The notes beneath the pieces are model-generated. The model did no database searches. It saw only the letters and a list, made by a program, of their open reading frames with translations, and had not been told where the DNA came from. Shown piece after piece: positions 1 to 9,997 of a DNA stretch of 64,000 bases. The stretch lies in NCBI GenBank assembly GCA_943333125.1, contig CALQSB010000014.1:1-64000 (forward strand). Reading direction: 5' to 3'. The first letter of the stretch is position 1. Every line of letters begins with the position of its first letter. This DNA comes from Chitinophaga pinensis. Lineage in GTDB: Bacteria > Bacteroidota > Bacteroidia > Chitinophagales > Chitinophagaceae. The translations under genes and the position numbers were made by a program.

Positions 1-1700
1 TCCTAATGAAGAAGTAGAGGCATTTAAGTTCAATTGTTCCCCTTCACAAATAGGTGCTACAATAGGAACAACCGGAGCCGGCGGTGGATTGGGATCTGAA
101 AGGCTGAAAGGACCAACAGATGAAGAAGGACAATTCGTCAATACCACATATACATTGTTGTATGTTCCAGCTAAAAGTCCTGTGATAGTTACAGTTCCGC
201 TTGCATTCGCTGAGAGATTGACTGTACGCGGTCCGGATGGTCCTGTATAATTGACTGTATAAGAAGTTCCGACAGTAAGACCATTTAAAATAATGATTCC
301 TGTAGGAGTTGCACAATTAGTTGGATCAGTGGAACTGCTTCCTGAAATAACTGGTGTTGGATTCACAACCACAGTGGCATTGCCCGGTAAAGATGGGCAA
401 CTTAAAGCTCCATATGTGGCAGTGGCAATAACTGAATAGTTACCCGACATGTTGGTTGTTGCTGTATTACTAACAACCGGATTCTGTGTAGTGCTTACAA
501 AACTATTGGGACCACCCCAGCTCCACGTCACAGGCATCGTACTTGTTGTGCTGGCTGAAAGCGTTAATGAATTGCCGCTGCAGACCGGTGTATTAGAAGA
601 AGCTGTTGGTGTGGCAGGTGTTTGCTGAACAGTTACGGTTACTGTTGTGGCAGGTGAAGCACATCCACTAAGCGTTGATGTTACACTGTACGTTCCTGAT
701 GAATTTATACTTGCATTGTTTATTGTTGGATTTTGCAATGTGCTGCTGAAACTATTCGGTCCACTCCAGGTATAAGTAGAGCCTGTAGGTGAACCACTTG
801 CCGAAAGGTTGATCGTACCACCGGAACAAATATCATTCACTGGCGACACCACCGGTGATGTAGGCGGATTGGGATCAACGATGTTGAAAGGGCCAACTGT
901 AGCCGATGGACAAATTCCTTGTGTCACATAAACATTGCTGTAAGTACCTGCCGGAAGATTTGTAATTATAATATTTCCACTACCGTTTGCAATTATATTC
1001 AAATTGACGACCGTACTGGAAGGATTTGTATAATGAACTCCGTAGTTTATACCCGAAGTAAGTCCGCTCAATTGTATGGAACCAGTGGATGATGAACAGT
1101 TGGCCGGATTAGTGAAGTTGCTTCCTGTAATGACCGGTGTAGGATTTATAACAACGATTGTATTACTCGGCGATGATGGACAATTCAATGATCCGTATGT
1201 TGCAATAGCAGTAACGGTGTAAGTACCAGCCATGGCGTTTGTTGCTGCATTGCTGACAACAGTATTCTGTGTAGAGGCCAAATAACTGTTGGGCCCACTC
1301 CAGCTCCAGCTCACTGGCATCGTGCTTGTTGTGTTAGCTGAAAGCGTTAGTGAATTGCCAGCGCAAACAGGTGTATTGGAAGAAGCTGTTGGTGTAACAG
1401 GTGTTTGCTGTACAGTTACGGTTACGGTAGTAGATGGTGAAGTACAGCTATTAAGCGTTGCTGTTACACTATATGTACCAGTTGCGTTAATACTTGCATT
1501 ATTTATTGTTGGGTTTTGTAGTGTGCTGTTAAAACCATTAGGACCGCTCCAGGTGTATGTGGATCCTGCGGGCGAGCCACTTGCCGAAAGGTTGATCGTA
1601 CCACCGGAACAAATATTATTTACAGGTGACACCACCGGTGTTGCAGGTGGATTGGGATCAGATAACGAAAAGCTTAATGCATTGGATGCACAGCCATTGT
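1..1700 (-). repeat. Tandem ~780-bp coding repeats inside the surface protein
   Basis: The marker GGATTGGGATC recurs at 86, 866 and 1649 on the plus strand, a spacing of 780 and 783 bp. The flanking sequence repeats as well, for example TTGATCGTACCACCGGAACA near 810 and 1592. Each unit encodes about 260 residues in frame, apparently two or three Ig-like domains. At least two units are visible and the array runs off the left edge. Close similarity between units suggests recent duplication or gene conversion. Confidence 0.85.
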
Positions 1701-4608
1701 ATGTTATGGTTATATTAGAATATGTTCCGGATCTGAGATTACTGATGATATAGGATGTGACACCTGCACTTGTTGTAAAATTTACAGCTGTTTGTGGGGT
1801 TCCGTTATAAGAATAGTTAAGTGTGTAAGGTGTGCCGGATATTAATCCGTTGATGGTAATGCTTCCGGTACTACTGGCACAGGAAGTAGGATTAGATGAT
1901 GTTCCGGTAATTGTTGGCGCTGTGTTTACCGTTACAACAGAAGTAACAGTTTTGCTGCAACCGGTGGCTGTTATGGTACCCGTTACGAAATAATTTGTAG
2001 TGGTAGTTGCAGTAGATGTAACAGTTGCGCCTGTTGTAGCACTGAGTCCGGTTGAAGGGCTCCACGAATATGTATCTGCACCTGAAGCAGTGAGTGTTGC
2101 CGAATTGCCTGAACAAATATTCGGGCTATTCACTGTAACAGAGGGAATAGGGTTTACGGTGATAGTGAATGAAATTGAGGTACCGGTACAACCATTTAAA
2201 GAAGGACTAACAGTTATGGTTGAGTTAATTGGAGAGCCAGAATTATTTGTAACATTAAATGTAGGAATACTTCCGGTTCCTGATGAAGCTAGGCCTATTG
2301 CAGTATTACTATTCGTCCAGGTGTAAACAGTTGCGCCTTGATTACCTGTAAAGTTAATAACGCCAGAGGATTGACCTGCACATTTTGTGATGCTGGATAC
2401 CGCATTTACGGTTGGTGTGGGATTGATGGTTATGGGTTGTGTGGCGTTTGTGGTGCCGCATGAGTTGGTAACCGATAAGGAAATAGTTGGTGATGCCGCA
2501 GTTCCAAAAGTTACATTGCCCGGATTCTGTAATGTTGAAGTAGCAGGAGTACCTCCGGGAAAAGTCCACGAATAAGTAGTGCTTGCATCAATATAACACG
2601 AGGCGCTTGAGCTTGCATTAATAGACTGATTGACACACAGTGTGGAAGCCAATCCTCCAATGGAAATTACCGGTTTTCCTTTAACCGTTACTGTTTGGGT
2701 AACCACGGTAGTAGAACACGCATTTGCTGGTGAAATTACCTGAAGACCAATAGTATATACCCCCGGACTTATAAACCTAAATTGGGGATTAGTTGAGTTA
2801 GCGTTTGTTCCATTACGAAATAAATAATTAGATGTATCTGGCAAACATCCTGCAGTGGGAACATATGTTACGGTCCAGATGTATTTATTAACTCCGCAAA
2901 GAGGAGAATTTGATAAGTTAGTTGTGTTTACATTTAGTGAGGCACACCCAATGTTATTATTTATTGAGAAGTCGGCAATAGGTGTTGGATTTATACAAAT
3001 GTTATTTGTTGTATCGTCATTACCGCATAAACTGTTTCCACCTCCGTTTAAATTTACATTGTAAATACCAGGAGTATTAAAGTTTATTGCAAGAGGTGAA
3101 GTGCCCGAAGTCCATGGATTAGGATTTGCCGGAAAGCCATTGTCGCTTCCAAGAAGTCCGGATACAATTGTCCAGCCTGTTGCTGGTGAAATATTCCAAA
3201 CAAGTTTTCCGTTTGCACAATCCCCATTATCCAAACCGGCATCAACAATATTTCCTACACTTCCATTACTTGTAAATGTTGCCGTAGAATTCTGACAAAG
3301 AGTATCATTTGAAGAAATTGAAAAATCTGAATTGGGTTTTGTAGAAACATATATTGGAACAATAGAAGCTGTAGATGACTGACATGGATTAGACGCAGTT
3401 ATTGTTACAGAAAAAGAATTTGTATATGTGCCACTTAGATTATTGCAACTGGTAATATTGAAAACATGTGTTATAAATGGCTGAGGAAGTCCTACAGTAG
3501 GATGGGTAAAAACAACTGGAGCGCTGCCGTCATTGAAGACAACGGTATAAATTGTACCTGGAGCATTGTTGCTGTTTCCCGCAGCATTTAAATAACTAAT
3601 GGGAAAGGTCAGAGAATCTCCCGAACAAATACTGGTATTTCCGGGGTTACCCATACCAATAGCAGGGTTTGTACCAACAAAAACATTATAATTAGTAGTG
3701 GTTTTACAAAAACTTGGAGCAGGTCCAGTTACAATAAATTTTAAAACATAAGTACCAATAGAATAAATATGGGGAATGTTTGAAGTAAAGGTAGAGGCAT
3801 TGAAATCCGAACTTCCATCACCCCAAATTATTTGATAATTAGAATTTGTGGTTGTAGTTGATGATGTATTTATAAATGTCAGGGAAGAAGATGTAGAATT
3901 AGAACATACTTTAAAATAAGTCACTCCATTAAAAGTCGATGTTGTTGCATCACTATTTAAAGTAGCACCAGGTTTTTGATAAACAGAAACTGTTTGAGTT
4001 GCCGTTCTAACACAACCAGTAGCTGTTGCTGTTGTAGTTAACGCAACTGTAAAATCTTGCGTTCCCCCACCAGTTGATGTATTGAAGGGGTGGGTTACAT
4101 TGATTCCATTTGCATTATTTGATCCGTCTCCAAAATTCCAGCTGTATGTTTGACCACCTTGAGGAGTAGTAAAAAAATTAATGTTAGTGCCAGAACATAC
4201 TATTGAATTTGGATTTACAGATATAGTAGGCAGAGCAGGCAAAGATGTCGTAATAATTGTTACCAAATTAAGGGTGTCCTGATTATTTCCTGATGTTATA
4301 ACACATGTATACACTCCAGCCGCCGACACAGATAGTGTACTATTAGTTGCTCCACTTATTACTTGAAATACAGTTGCTGTTCTAACCAGCCATTGATATG
4401 TTGTTCCGGAAGATGTATTATTTACTGTTAATATTTGGGAAGATCCGCTGCAAAGTGGAACATTGTTGGCAGGGGTAATATCAGGATTTGATAGAAGAGA
4501 TACTGTTATACTATCCTTGTAAAGAGGGCTGGCATTTGATCCATTTACAATTATTAATAATGCAAATGCACACAAAGTGCACCTAAGTACAGATTTTCTG
4601 AGTTTCAT
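1..4608 (-). CDS. Giant secreted PKD/Ig-like repeat surface protein, C-terminus beyond the left edge
   Basis: The frame is open from an ATG at 4608 to base 1, giving about 1536 residues without a stop; the ORF track omits it because the stop lies outside. It begins with a signal peptide (MKLRKSVLRCTLCAFALLI, cut near NGSNA). Next come an Ig-like segment, PKD-like segments (YSWNFGDG around residue 140) and many Thr/Ser-rich beta domains. The part nearest the left edge is built of about 260-residue tandem units, each with motifs such as ICSGGTINLSASG and DPNPP. Bacteroidota proteins of this type are usually cell-surface adhesins or gliding-associated proteins that end in a type IX sorting or gliding-motility C-terminal domain; that end is not visible here, so the export route is inferred. 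The plus-strand ORFs over it are shadows. Confidence 0.85.
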   Translation of the reverse strand, partial: MKLRKSVLRCTLCAFALLIIVNGSNASPLYKDSITVSLLSNPDITPANNVPLCSGSSQILTVNNTSSGTTYQWLVRTATVFQVISGATNSTLSVSAAGVYTCVITSGNNQDTLNLVTIITTSLPALPTISVNPNSIVCSGTNINFFTTPQGGQTYSWNFGDGSNNANGINVTHPFNTSTGGGTQDFTVALTTTATATGCVRTATQTVSVYQKPGATLNSDATTSTFNGVTYFKVCSNSTSSSLTFINTSSTTTTNSNYQIIWGDGSSDFNASTFTSNIPHIYSIGTYVLKFIVTGPAPSFCKTTTNYNVFVGTNPAIGMGNPGNTSICSGDSLTFPISYLNAAGNSNNAPGTIYTVVFNDGSAPVVFTHPTVGLPQPFITHVFNITSCNNLSGTYTNSFSVTITASNPCQSSTASIVPIYVSTKPNSDFSISSNDTLCQNSTATFTSNGSVGNIVDAGLDNGDCANGKLVWNISPATGWTIVSGLLGSDNGFPANPNPWTSGTSPLAINFNTPGIYNVNLNGGGNSLCGNDDTTNNICINPTPIADFSINNNIGCASLNVNTTNLSNSPLCGVNKYIWTVTYVPTAGCLPDTSNYLFRNGTNANSTNPQFRFISPGVYTIGLQVISPANACSTTVVTQTVTVKGKPVISIGGLASTLCVNQSINASSSASCYIDASTTYSWTFPGGTPATSTLQNPGNVTFGTAASPTISLSVTNSCGTTNATQPITINPTPTVNAVSSITKCAGQSSGVINFTGNQGATVYTWTNSNTAIGLASSGTGSIPTFNVTNNSGSPINSTITVSPSLNGCTGTSISFTITVNPIPSVTVNSPNICSGNSATLTASGADTYSWSPSTGLSATTGATVTSTATTTTNYFVTGTITATGCSKTVTSVVTVNTAPTITGTSSNPTSCASSTGSITINGLISGTPYTLNYSYNGTPQTAVNFTTSAGVTSYIISNLRSGTYSNITITYNGCASNALSFSLSDPNPPATPVVSPVNNICSGGTINLSASGSPAGSTYTWSGPNGFNSTLQNPTINNASINATGTYSVTATLNSCTSPSTTVTVTVQQTPVTPTASSNTPVCAGNSLTLSANTTSTMPVSWSWSGPNSYLASTQNTVVSNAATNAMAGTYTVTAIATYGSLNCPSSPSNTIVVINPTPVITGSNFTNPANCSSSTGSIQLSGLTSGINYGVHYTNPSSTVVNLNIIANGSGNIIITNLPAGTYSNVYVTQGICPSATVGPFNIVDPNPPTSPVVSPVNDICSGGTINLSASGSPTGSTYTWSGPNSFSSTLQNPTINNASINSSGTYSVTSTLSGCASPATTVTVTVQQTPATPTASSNTPVCSGNSLTLSASTTSTMPVTWSWGGPNSFVSTTQNPVVSNTATTNMSGNYSVIATATYGALSCPSLPGNATVVVNPTPVISGSSSTDPTNCATPTGIIILNGLTVGTSYTVNYTGPSGPRTVNLSANASGTVTITGLLAGTYNNVYVVLTNCPSSSVGPFSLSDPNPPPAPVVPIVAPICEGEQLNLNASTSSLG

Positions 4609-4795
4609 AATGAGGTTCTAAGGTTAAAATAGGTCTTCGACGGAGATTGGATTGGAAAAAATCTGAATACCAACTAACAATAACCTTGCCATTAGAGTAG
4701 ACAAAGGCTTTGTTTGTTGGGGTTCAGTGTGTAAACTTAATTATTTTATATTATAATTTATAATAAATTGGCTGGTTTTTTTTAGTTAGGTACAT

Positions 4796-4834
4796 AAAAA
4801 ATCCCGGCTACACCTTTGTAACCGGGATTTTTTT
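4796..4834 (-). terminator. Rho-independent terminator after the metalloprotease gene
   Basis: The stem ATCCCGG (4801-4807) pairs with CCGGGAT (4822-4828), extended by an A-run on the left and a T-run on the right. On the minus strand it lies about 40 bp past the stop of the metalloprotease gene and ends in a U-tract. The A/T flanks would let it work in both directions. Confidence 0.8.
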
Positions 4835-4874
4835 AAAACTTGTCAACTTATTTCAGGACAATTCTATCTTAGAT

Positions 4875-7800
4875 TTATTGCTTCACTATTTTAGTTCTAG
4901 AAACAACTTTACCATCTTTTACTACTTTAATTAAATAAATTCCAGCAGGTAATTTGGCAACATTAAGTTGTGATTTAGCTGAACTTGTACTTTTCGTCAT
5001 TACCTGTACACCGTTAATATCATAAATCTGAATGTCTGAAACACCTTCATTGGTTGTTAAATCAATGTTCAGAATATTCTGTACCGGATTAGGAAATACA
5101 GATAGTTGATTAATAGGATTAACGTCAGGTTTAGTAGCTGTACCTAATGCCACTTTTAACGTGTAACAAGTAGTAGCGCTAAAGCCTGTGCTGTATGGGA
5201 ACACTAATGCATAGTAAATGCCGGCTGCGGCAGTATAACTAATGGTTTCACTGGTGGTTGATGCATTTGCCGAACTGCCTACCTGTGTTCCTGCGCTGTT
5301 AAAGAGTTTTAAATCGAAATCCGCAGGAAGCGTTGTTAATGAAATCGTTATCGTTCCGCCAGTTGTGATAGTAAATTTATAATAATCAGAATCTTTTGCA
5401 ACACTAACTAGTCCTTTAATATCGGTATTAAAAGGAATTACTGCGGCTCCCGATGTTTTATTATTTGTTGTATTATCATAAGCACTGCCTGTGCAAGATG
5501 TTACTGTAGTAGATGTAGCCTGAATGGTGTAACAGGTAGCACTATTTGCTCCACTGTATCCAAAAACTTTAATATAGTAAGTTCCTGCCGCCTGGTTGGT
5601 TATTGAAACCGTTTCTGTTGAAGAAGTAGTGGCTGCTGATCCTACAGAAGTTCCTGCACTGTTATAAATAGTCAAATCATAATCAACTCCCGAAGGACCA
5701 ACAAGATTATAAACAATATTGCTGGTAGCCGTAGTTGTTATTTTAAAATAATCAATATCGATAGTTGTAGTAAGTGCTGCAGAATTGACAACTCCCGAAG
5801 AGATTGCTGCTGCTGTTGCAGTAGTTTCATTAGGCTCAAATGCTGTTCCACAAACCGAAACGGCAATAGTAGTAAACTGAGCAGCACTAAATCCACTCGC
5901 GCCATTAGCTCCGCAATTGGTACTTACTCGATAGTCATATAAAGAAGTTGCAGCTAACCCGCTAATAACAACTGATGTAGTTGTTGATGCAGTGGCCGCG
6001 CTTGTCCATGTTGTTGCTGTACTTAATTTATAATCTACAGAGTAACTAACGGCTCCGGTAACTGCTGTCCAACTAACGGTTGCGCCTGTTGCACTTATTG
6101 CTGATGAAGTTAAACCTGTTGGTGCATTACAAACAAATGGTGCGCTGGTAGTAAACTGAGCTGCAGAAAATCCACTAGCTCCGTTTGTTCCACAATTGGT
6201 ACTTACTCTCCAGTCGTATAATGTACTTGTAGTCAAACCACTTATGGTAAACGATGTTGTTGTTGAAGCTGTTGCAACACTTGTCCATATCGCATCTGTA
6301 CTTAATTTATAATCTACCCCATAGCTAACTGCTCCGGTAACTGCTGTCCAACTAACGGTTGCGCCTGACGACGTAACCGATGAACTCAATCCCGCTGGAG
6401 AAGTACATACAAAAGGAGCTGTTGTTGTAAAGTTTGCTGTTACATAATTTCCGCTGCCTGCAGCACAGGTTGCTCTTACTCTAAAATTATATAATGAACC
6501 CTGAGTCAATCCTGAAAGATTTGCAGTTGTTGCTGTTTGTGCAGTTGCAAAACTTGTCCATGTTGTTGCGCTATTCAATTTATAATCTACCGCATAACTT
6601 AATACATTGGAAACCGCTGACCAGCTTACTGTAGCTACATTATCACCAATAGCAGAAGAAGTTAATCCTAATGGATCACCACAAGCAACCACTCCACTGA
6701 TAGTGAAATTGGTATTGCTAATATCAAAGAAAATGTTTCCAACAGCTTCTACTTTAATTCTTGCTGTTGTAGATGGTGTTGTAGGAATAACCAAAGCTTC
6801 TGTTCCGTCATTTGGTGTACTTGCAGATAATACTGTAGGGAAAGTTAATCCGCCATCCGTACTCAATGAAATTTTTACATTAGCACAACTTACAGGCGTA
6901 GCAGTAGTACTGGCCACGCTCCAAGTAATCGTCTGTGTTGATCCTCCAGCCCAGCTTACTGCTGTATTAGGAACCGAAACAGCAAATGGACCAGATGCAG
7001 AACTAACGGTAACTGTCATATCGGTAAACTGTGTTTGGCCCACTTTAACAGGAGCTGTAGAACTATATGGGCAATTATCCCTTACTGTTAATCTGAATTT
7101 TAATGTTCTCGCCACCGAACTTAGTGCTTCGGTATTTGTAGCGGCATCGCCACCTGTAAGAGGACCAGAAATTAAACTACCTGCAAGTATAGTTGCAAGT
7201 TTTGGAAAATATCTTGTGGGTGATGATGTTGGAGAAAAAGAAACCCAGTTTGGACCCGTTGCTTTAGTAGCGCTTGCTACGCTGCTTGTCGTTGTTTGTG
7301 AGGAAGAAGCATTATCATTTTGCTCCCAGCAATAAGTCAGCGCATCTCCGTTAGCGTCTGTTGCAGCGCCAGTCAATGCAAATGGTGTGCTCTTAGGAAT
7401 GGTATAATTTGAAACGGCTGCAACTACAGGAGTAGCATTGTTCGCTGAAATACTTGTGGTTATTGGACAAGTTTTAGTGCCCAAATTAGTTTGTATTTGA
7501 GCAATGGTTGCTTCATGATAAATACTTATAGAATGATTAGCCACATCCTGACTTGTTATCCCAGCATAACCCATAATCGTAATTCCCGAACCAACTTCAT
7601 CATTAACACCAGAACCCTCATTGCTCATAGAAAAAGTATGATTCCCGCCTAATTGGTGTCCTACTTCATGTACCACATAATCAATATCAAAATTATCTCC
7701 CTGAGGAATACCATCAGCAGGTGAAGTGATTCCACTTCCCTTAGTTCCGCTTGTACAAACACAACCTATACAACCTGCATTACCACCACCACCTGATGAT

Positions 7801-8702
7801 CCAAACATATGTCCAATGTCGTAATTGGCATCTCCTATAACTGAAGTAAGTGTTGATTGTAAAGAAGCGTTCCAACTTGACAAAGTAGTAGAATAAGGAT
7901 CGGTAGAAGTGCTATAATATATAACTGATGTTGTATTAGAAATAAGATTTAAATGCAAAGCGAGGTCTTTCTCATAAACGCCATTACATCTTGTAATCGT
8001 TGCATTAAAAGCAGCTAAAACCAAAGACACCTGAGACGCGCTTGTTGCTCCAAAATAATTAGAATATTCTGCATTACAAGATTGTGCCAAACGCATGGTT
8101 TTTAAATCGCCGCCCGATCTTGCGGTAATACCACTGTTCATCACAACGGTATTAATGCCTTCTGATAAAATTCTGTCTTCTGTAGAGCAAGACCATGACA
8201 ATTGACCTGGATTTCTTTGAGAAACAAACACGGCATAAACAGTATGATCTTGTGAATAAGCCTCAATAAATTCATTAGGTTTATCTGTTCTGAACAACAT
8301 GGTTTGAATACCCTGTGGAGAAATACTCAATTTTAAGGTTGCATATTTATCTGTAAGTCCTTTTCCGGAAAATGCTCTGATTTCGGGAAAACGAGCCTGT
8401 AACGCTGGTTCAAAATTCGAAGCTTCTACCATTTCGAATTCTTCGATCTGACCGTCAACGTTTGGAAGAGAAATTATTGTAGTGTGTCTTGTTGAATTAT
8501 CTACCACCGAGAACAACTCTTGTCTGAGATCGGAAATATTTAAATCATATAATTTAAAAAGTTTTGGAAAGGAAAGTCTGGCTACCGATTTATCTGTTGT
8601 AATTCTTTCGGAACCTTTATGTAATGACCAGTAATTTTTAGGCTGAGCCATCGCTGCATTCAATAAGGTGAATGAAAGCACAATAAGTAGCAATTTTTTC
8701 AT
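4875..8702 (-). CDS. Secreted reprolysin-like zinc metalloprotease with FnIII, pre-peptidase and type IX sorting domains
   Basis: 1275 residues. A signal peptide (MKKLLLIVLSFTLLNAAMA) is followed by a propeptide-like region to about residue 190. The metzincin domain carries the complete zinc site HEVGHQLGGNH (about 345-355) and a Met-turn IMGYAG (about 376-381), typical of reprolysin-type peptidases. Three fibronectin type III repeats follow (about 690-960), then two pre-peptidase C-terminal (PPC-like) domains (about 965-1180). The C-terminus (FPNPVQN through LPAGIYLIKVV to KIVKQ) is a type A type IX secretion sorting domain. Predicted role: extracellular or surface-attached protein degradation. 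It stands alone, with a terminator after it. The two later FnIII copies are very alike, suggesting internal duplication. Confidence 0.92.
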   Translation of the reverse strand: MKKLLLIVLSFTLLNAAMAQPKNYWSLHKGSERITTDKSVARLSFPKLFKLYDLNISDLRQELFSVVDNSTRHTTIISLPNVDGQIEEFEMVEASNFEPALQARFPEIRAFSGKGLTDKYATLKLSISPQGIQTMLFRTDKPNEFIEAYSQDHTVYAVFVSQRNPGQLSWSCSTEDRILSEGINTVVMNSGITARSGGDLKTMRLAQSCNAEYSNYFGATSASQVSLVLAAFNATITRCNGVYEKDLALHLNLISNTTSVIYYSTSTDPYSTTLSSWNASLQSTLTSVIGDANYDIGHMFGSSGGGGNAGCIGCVCTSGTKGSGITSPADGIPQGDNFDIDYVVHEVGHQLGGNHTFSMSNEGSGVNDEVGSGITIMGYAGITSQDVANHSISIYHEATIAQIQTNLGTKTCPITTSISANNATPVVAAVSNYTIPKSTPFALTGAATDANGDALTYCWEQNDNASSSQTTTSSVASATKATGPNWVSFSPTSSPTRYFPKLATILAGSLISGPLTGGDAATNTEALSSVARTLKFRLTVRDNCPYSSTAPVKVGQTQFTDMTVTVSSASGPFAVSVPNTAVSWAGGSTQTITWSVASTTATPVSCANVKISLSTDGGLTFPTVLSASTPNDGTEALVIPTTPSTTARIKVEAVGNIFFDISNTNFTISGVVACGDPLGLTSSAIGDNVATVSWSAVSNVLSYAVDYKLNSATTWTSFATAQTATTANLSGLTQGSLYNFRVRATCAAGSGNYVTANFTTTAPFVCTSPAGLSSSVTSSGATVSWTAVTGAVSYGVDYKLSTDAIWTSVATASTTTSFTISGLTTSTLYDWRVSTNCGTNGASGFSAAQFTTSAPFVCNAPTGLTSSAISATGATVSWTAVTGAVSYSVDYKLSTATTWTSAATASTTTSVVISGLAATSLYDYRVSTNCGANGASGFSAAQFTTIAVSVCGTAFEPNETTATAAAISSGVVNSAALTTTIDIDYFKITTTATSNIVYNLVGPSGVDYDLTIYNSAGTSVGSAATTSSTETVSITNQAAGTYYIKVFGYSGANSATCYTIQATSTTVTSCTGSAYDNTTNNKTSGAAVIPFNTDIKGLVSVAKDSDYYKFTITTGGTITISLTTLPADFDLKLFNSAGTQVGSSANASTTSETISYTAAAGIYYALVFPYSTGFSATTCYTLKVALGTATKPDVNPINQLSVFPNPVQNILNIDLTTNEGVSDIQIYDINGVQVMTKSTSSAKSQLNVAKLPAGIYLIKVVKDGKVVSRTKIVKQ

Positions 8703-8958
8703 AACAGTGTTTTTAATTTATAATAGCTATAAATATACCGATTTATATATGGTATTAATCAGGAAAATTAGGCTAACACGACTCGTTAGTGATTTTTTTA
8801 TTGGGATGGAATTTTTTTAACTTTATTACAAATTATTAATCAATAACTTATAAAAATAAATATCTTTTAAATGCCTTAGCATGTTTATTTTTTATTTATG
8901 ATTTGATATGTGAGTTTAATTATTTGTAAGATTTTTTAAAACAATAAAATCACTTTAT

Positions 8959-9927
8959 TTAAATAGCCCTGAATATCATCAATATATTAATAAAGAAATA
9001 GCTGAGAAATACAAAAACACCAGCAATTTTATCAAATTTGAAATACCTTAATGAGTGTTTCGATTCATATAATTTTAAAGAAATTATTGAACACAAAATA
9101 GATATCAATATATAAACAAAAGTTATGTCGTGGATTTTATCTACAAGGGTAAAAGAAATACTTTCAGGCATATTGGAATCTACTACATATTTATTTCCAA
9201 CTGCAGCAAACAAGGCTCCTATACTCAATCCAAATCTCGGATCAACATGTATAGGCTTTATAAAAAACACCAGAAATGCGACAAGGAAAGCTACATAACA
9301 CCCGGTAAATAATTTAAAAAATAAAGCCAGGCTGTCTCTGGATAAATATAACGTATAGACGACATTTGGATAATGGCTTTCTCCATTGAGAGAAGGGTTT
9401 TCAAAATCCGTTTTATAATGGCTTAATCCTTTGCTAATTTTACTGCTGTCTATTTTCCAGCCTTTGATGTTTATTTGTTTGCCGTATTCAAACACCGGTT
9501 TTAATTCTGTTAGAAAAACTTTTCTGATATCGAGATCTTCTTCCTCTAAAATAATTTCTACTTTTTGCAGATCGAACGGATAGTTTTCCCAGTCCCAATT
9601 TTGATTAATGATTGCTTTGCAATCCTGTGAAGCCCATATTATATCCCCCTTCTTTTCGATTTTCTGATTTGAACATTCAAAATCTTTTGCATTAACTATC
9701 TCAACTGAATTTAACGGATTTAAAGAGTCGTTTTTGTAACTATACCACATCCAAAGATCTGCGCCATAGATAAACGTATTTGAGTTAAATTCAGATAATG
9801 ATTTTAAATAAATGCCCACCTTTACAGTGTCTGCTGGTTTGTTTTTTTGTGCCTTCAGTTGCAACAAAAAGAAAGTAAAAATTATAAACAGACTGGCTGC
9901 TTGAAATACTTTTCTGTTTTTTATCAT
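8959..9927 (-). CDS. Pentameric ligand-gated ion channel-like membrane protein
   Basis: 322 residues. A signal peptide (to about LKAQ, residue 27) precedes an extracellular beta domain with features of Cys-loop-family channels: a tF-ADLWMWYSY strand near the start and NWDWENYPFDLQKVEI, matching the conserved FPFDxQ loop. From about residue 205 there are four hydrophobic segments. The second (RFGLSIGALFAAVGNKYVV) ends in NMPESISF followed by a polar stretch and segment three, like the M2-M3 loop of prokaryotic pentameric channels. Bacterial members lack the disulfide of the Cys loop, as here. The ligand is unknown. No partner gene is adjacent. The fold match is by eye; the channel function is inferred. 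Confidence 0.7.
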   Translation of the reverse strand: MIKNRKVFQAASLFIIFTFFLLQLKAQKNKPADTVKVGIYLKSLSEFNSNTFIYGADLWMWYSYKNDSLNPLNSVEIVNAKDFECSNQKIEKKGDIIWASQDCKAIINQNWDWENYPFDLQKVEIILEEEDLDIRKVFLTELKPVFEYGKQINIKGWKIDSSKISKGLSHYKTDFENPSLNGESHYPNVVYTLYLSRDSLALFFKLFTGCYVAFLVAFLVFFIKPIHVDPRFGLSIGALFAAVGNKYVVDSNMPESISFTLVDKIHDITFVYILISILCSIISLKLYESKHSLRYFKFDKIAGVFVFLSYFFINILMIFRAI

Positions 9928-9997
9928 TTGAATTTTTTTTCAGCCGGTGTTAGTTTATTTTTATATAACATCAAGAAATTGCTTTATTGCTCTTTTT

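Noticed and set aside
44-2569. Minus-strand ORFs such as 44..316, 1892..2116 and 2354..2569
   Set aside because: They lie in other frames of the same repeat gene and show only skewed Cys/Asn/Arg composition.
1289-3295. Plus-strand ORFs over the left-edge surface protein
   Set aside because: They are antisense shadows. The minus frame is open over 4.6 kb with a signal peptide and clear PKD/Ig-like repeats.
6607-7335. 242-residue plus-strand ORF inside the metalloprotease gene
   Set aside because: Antisense to a gene with an intact zinc site and sorting domain; the length comes from few stop codons opposite Thr/Ser-rich sequence.
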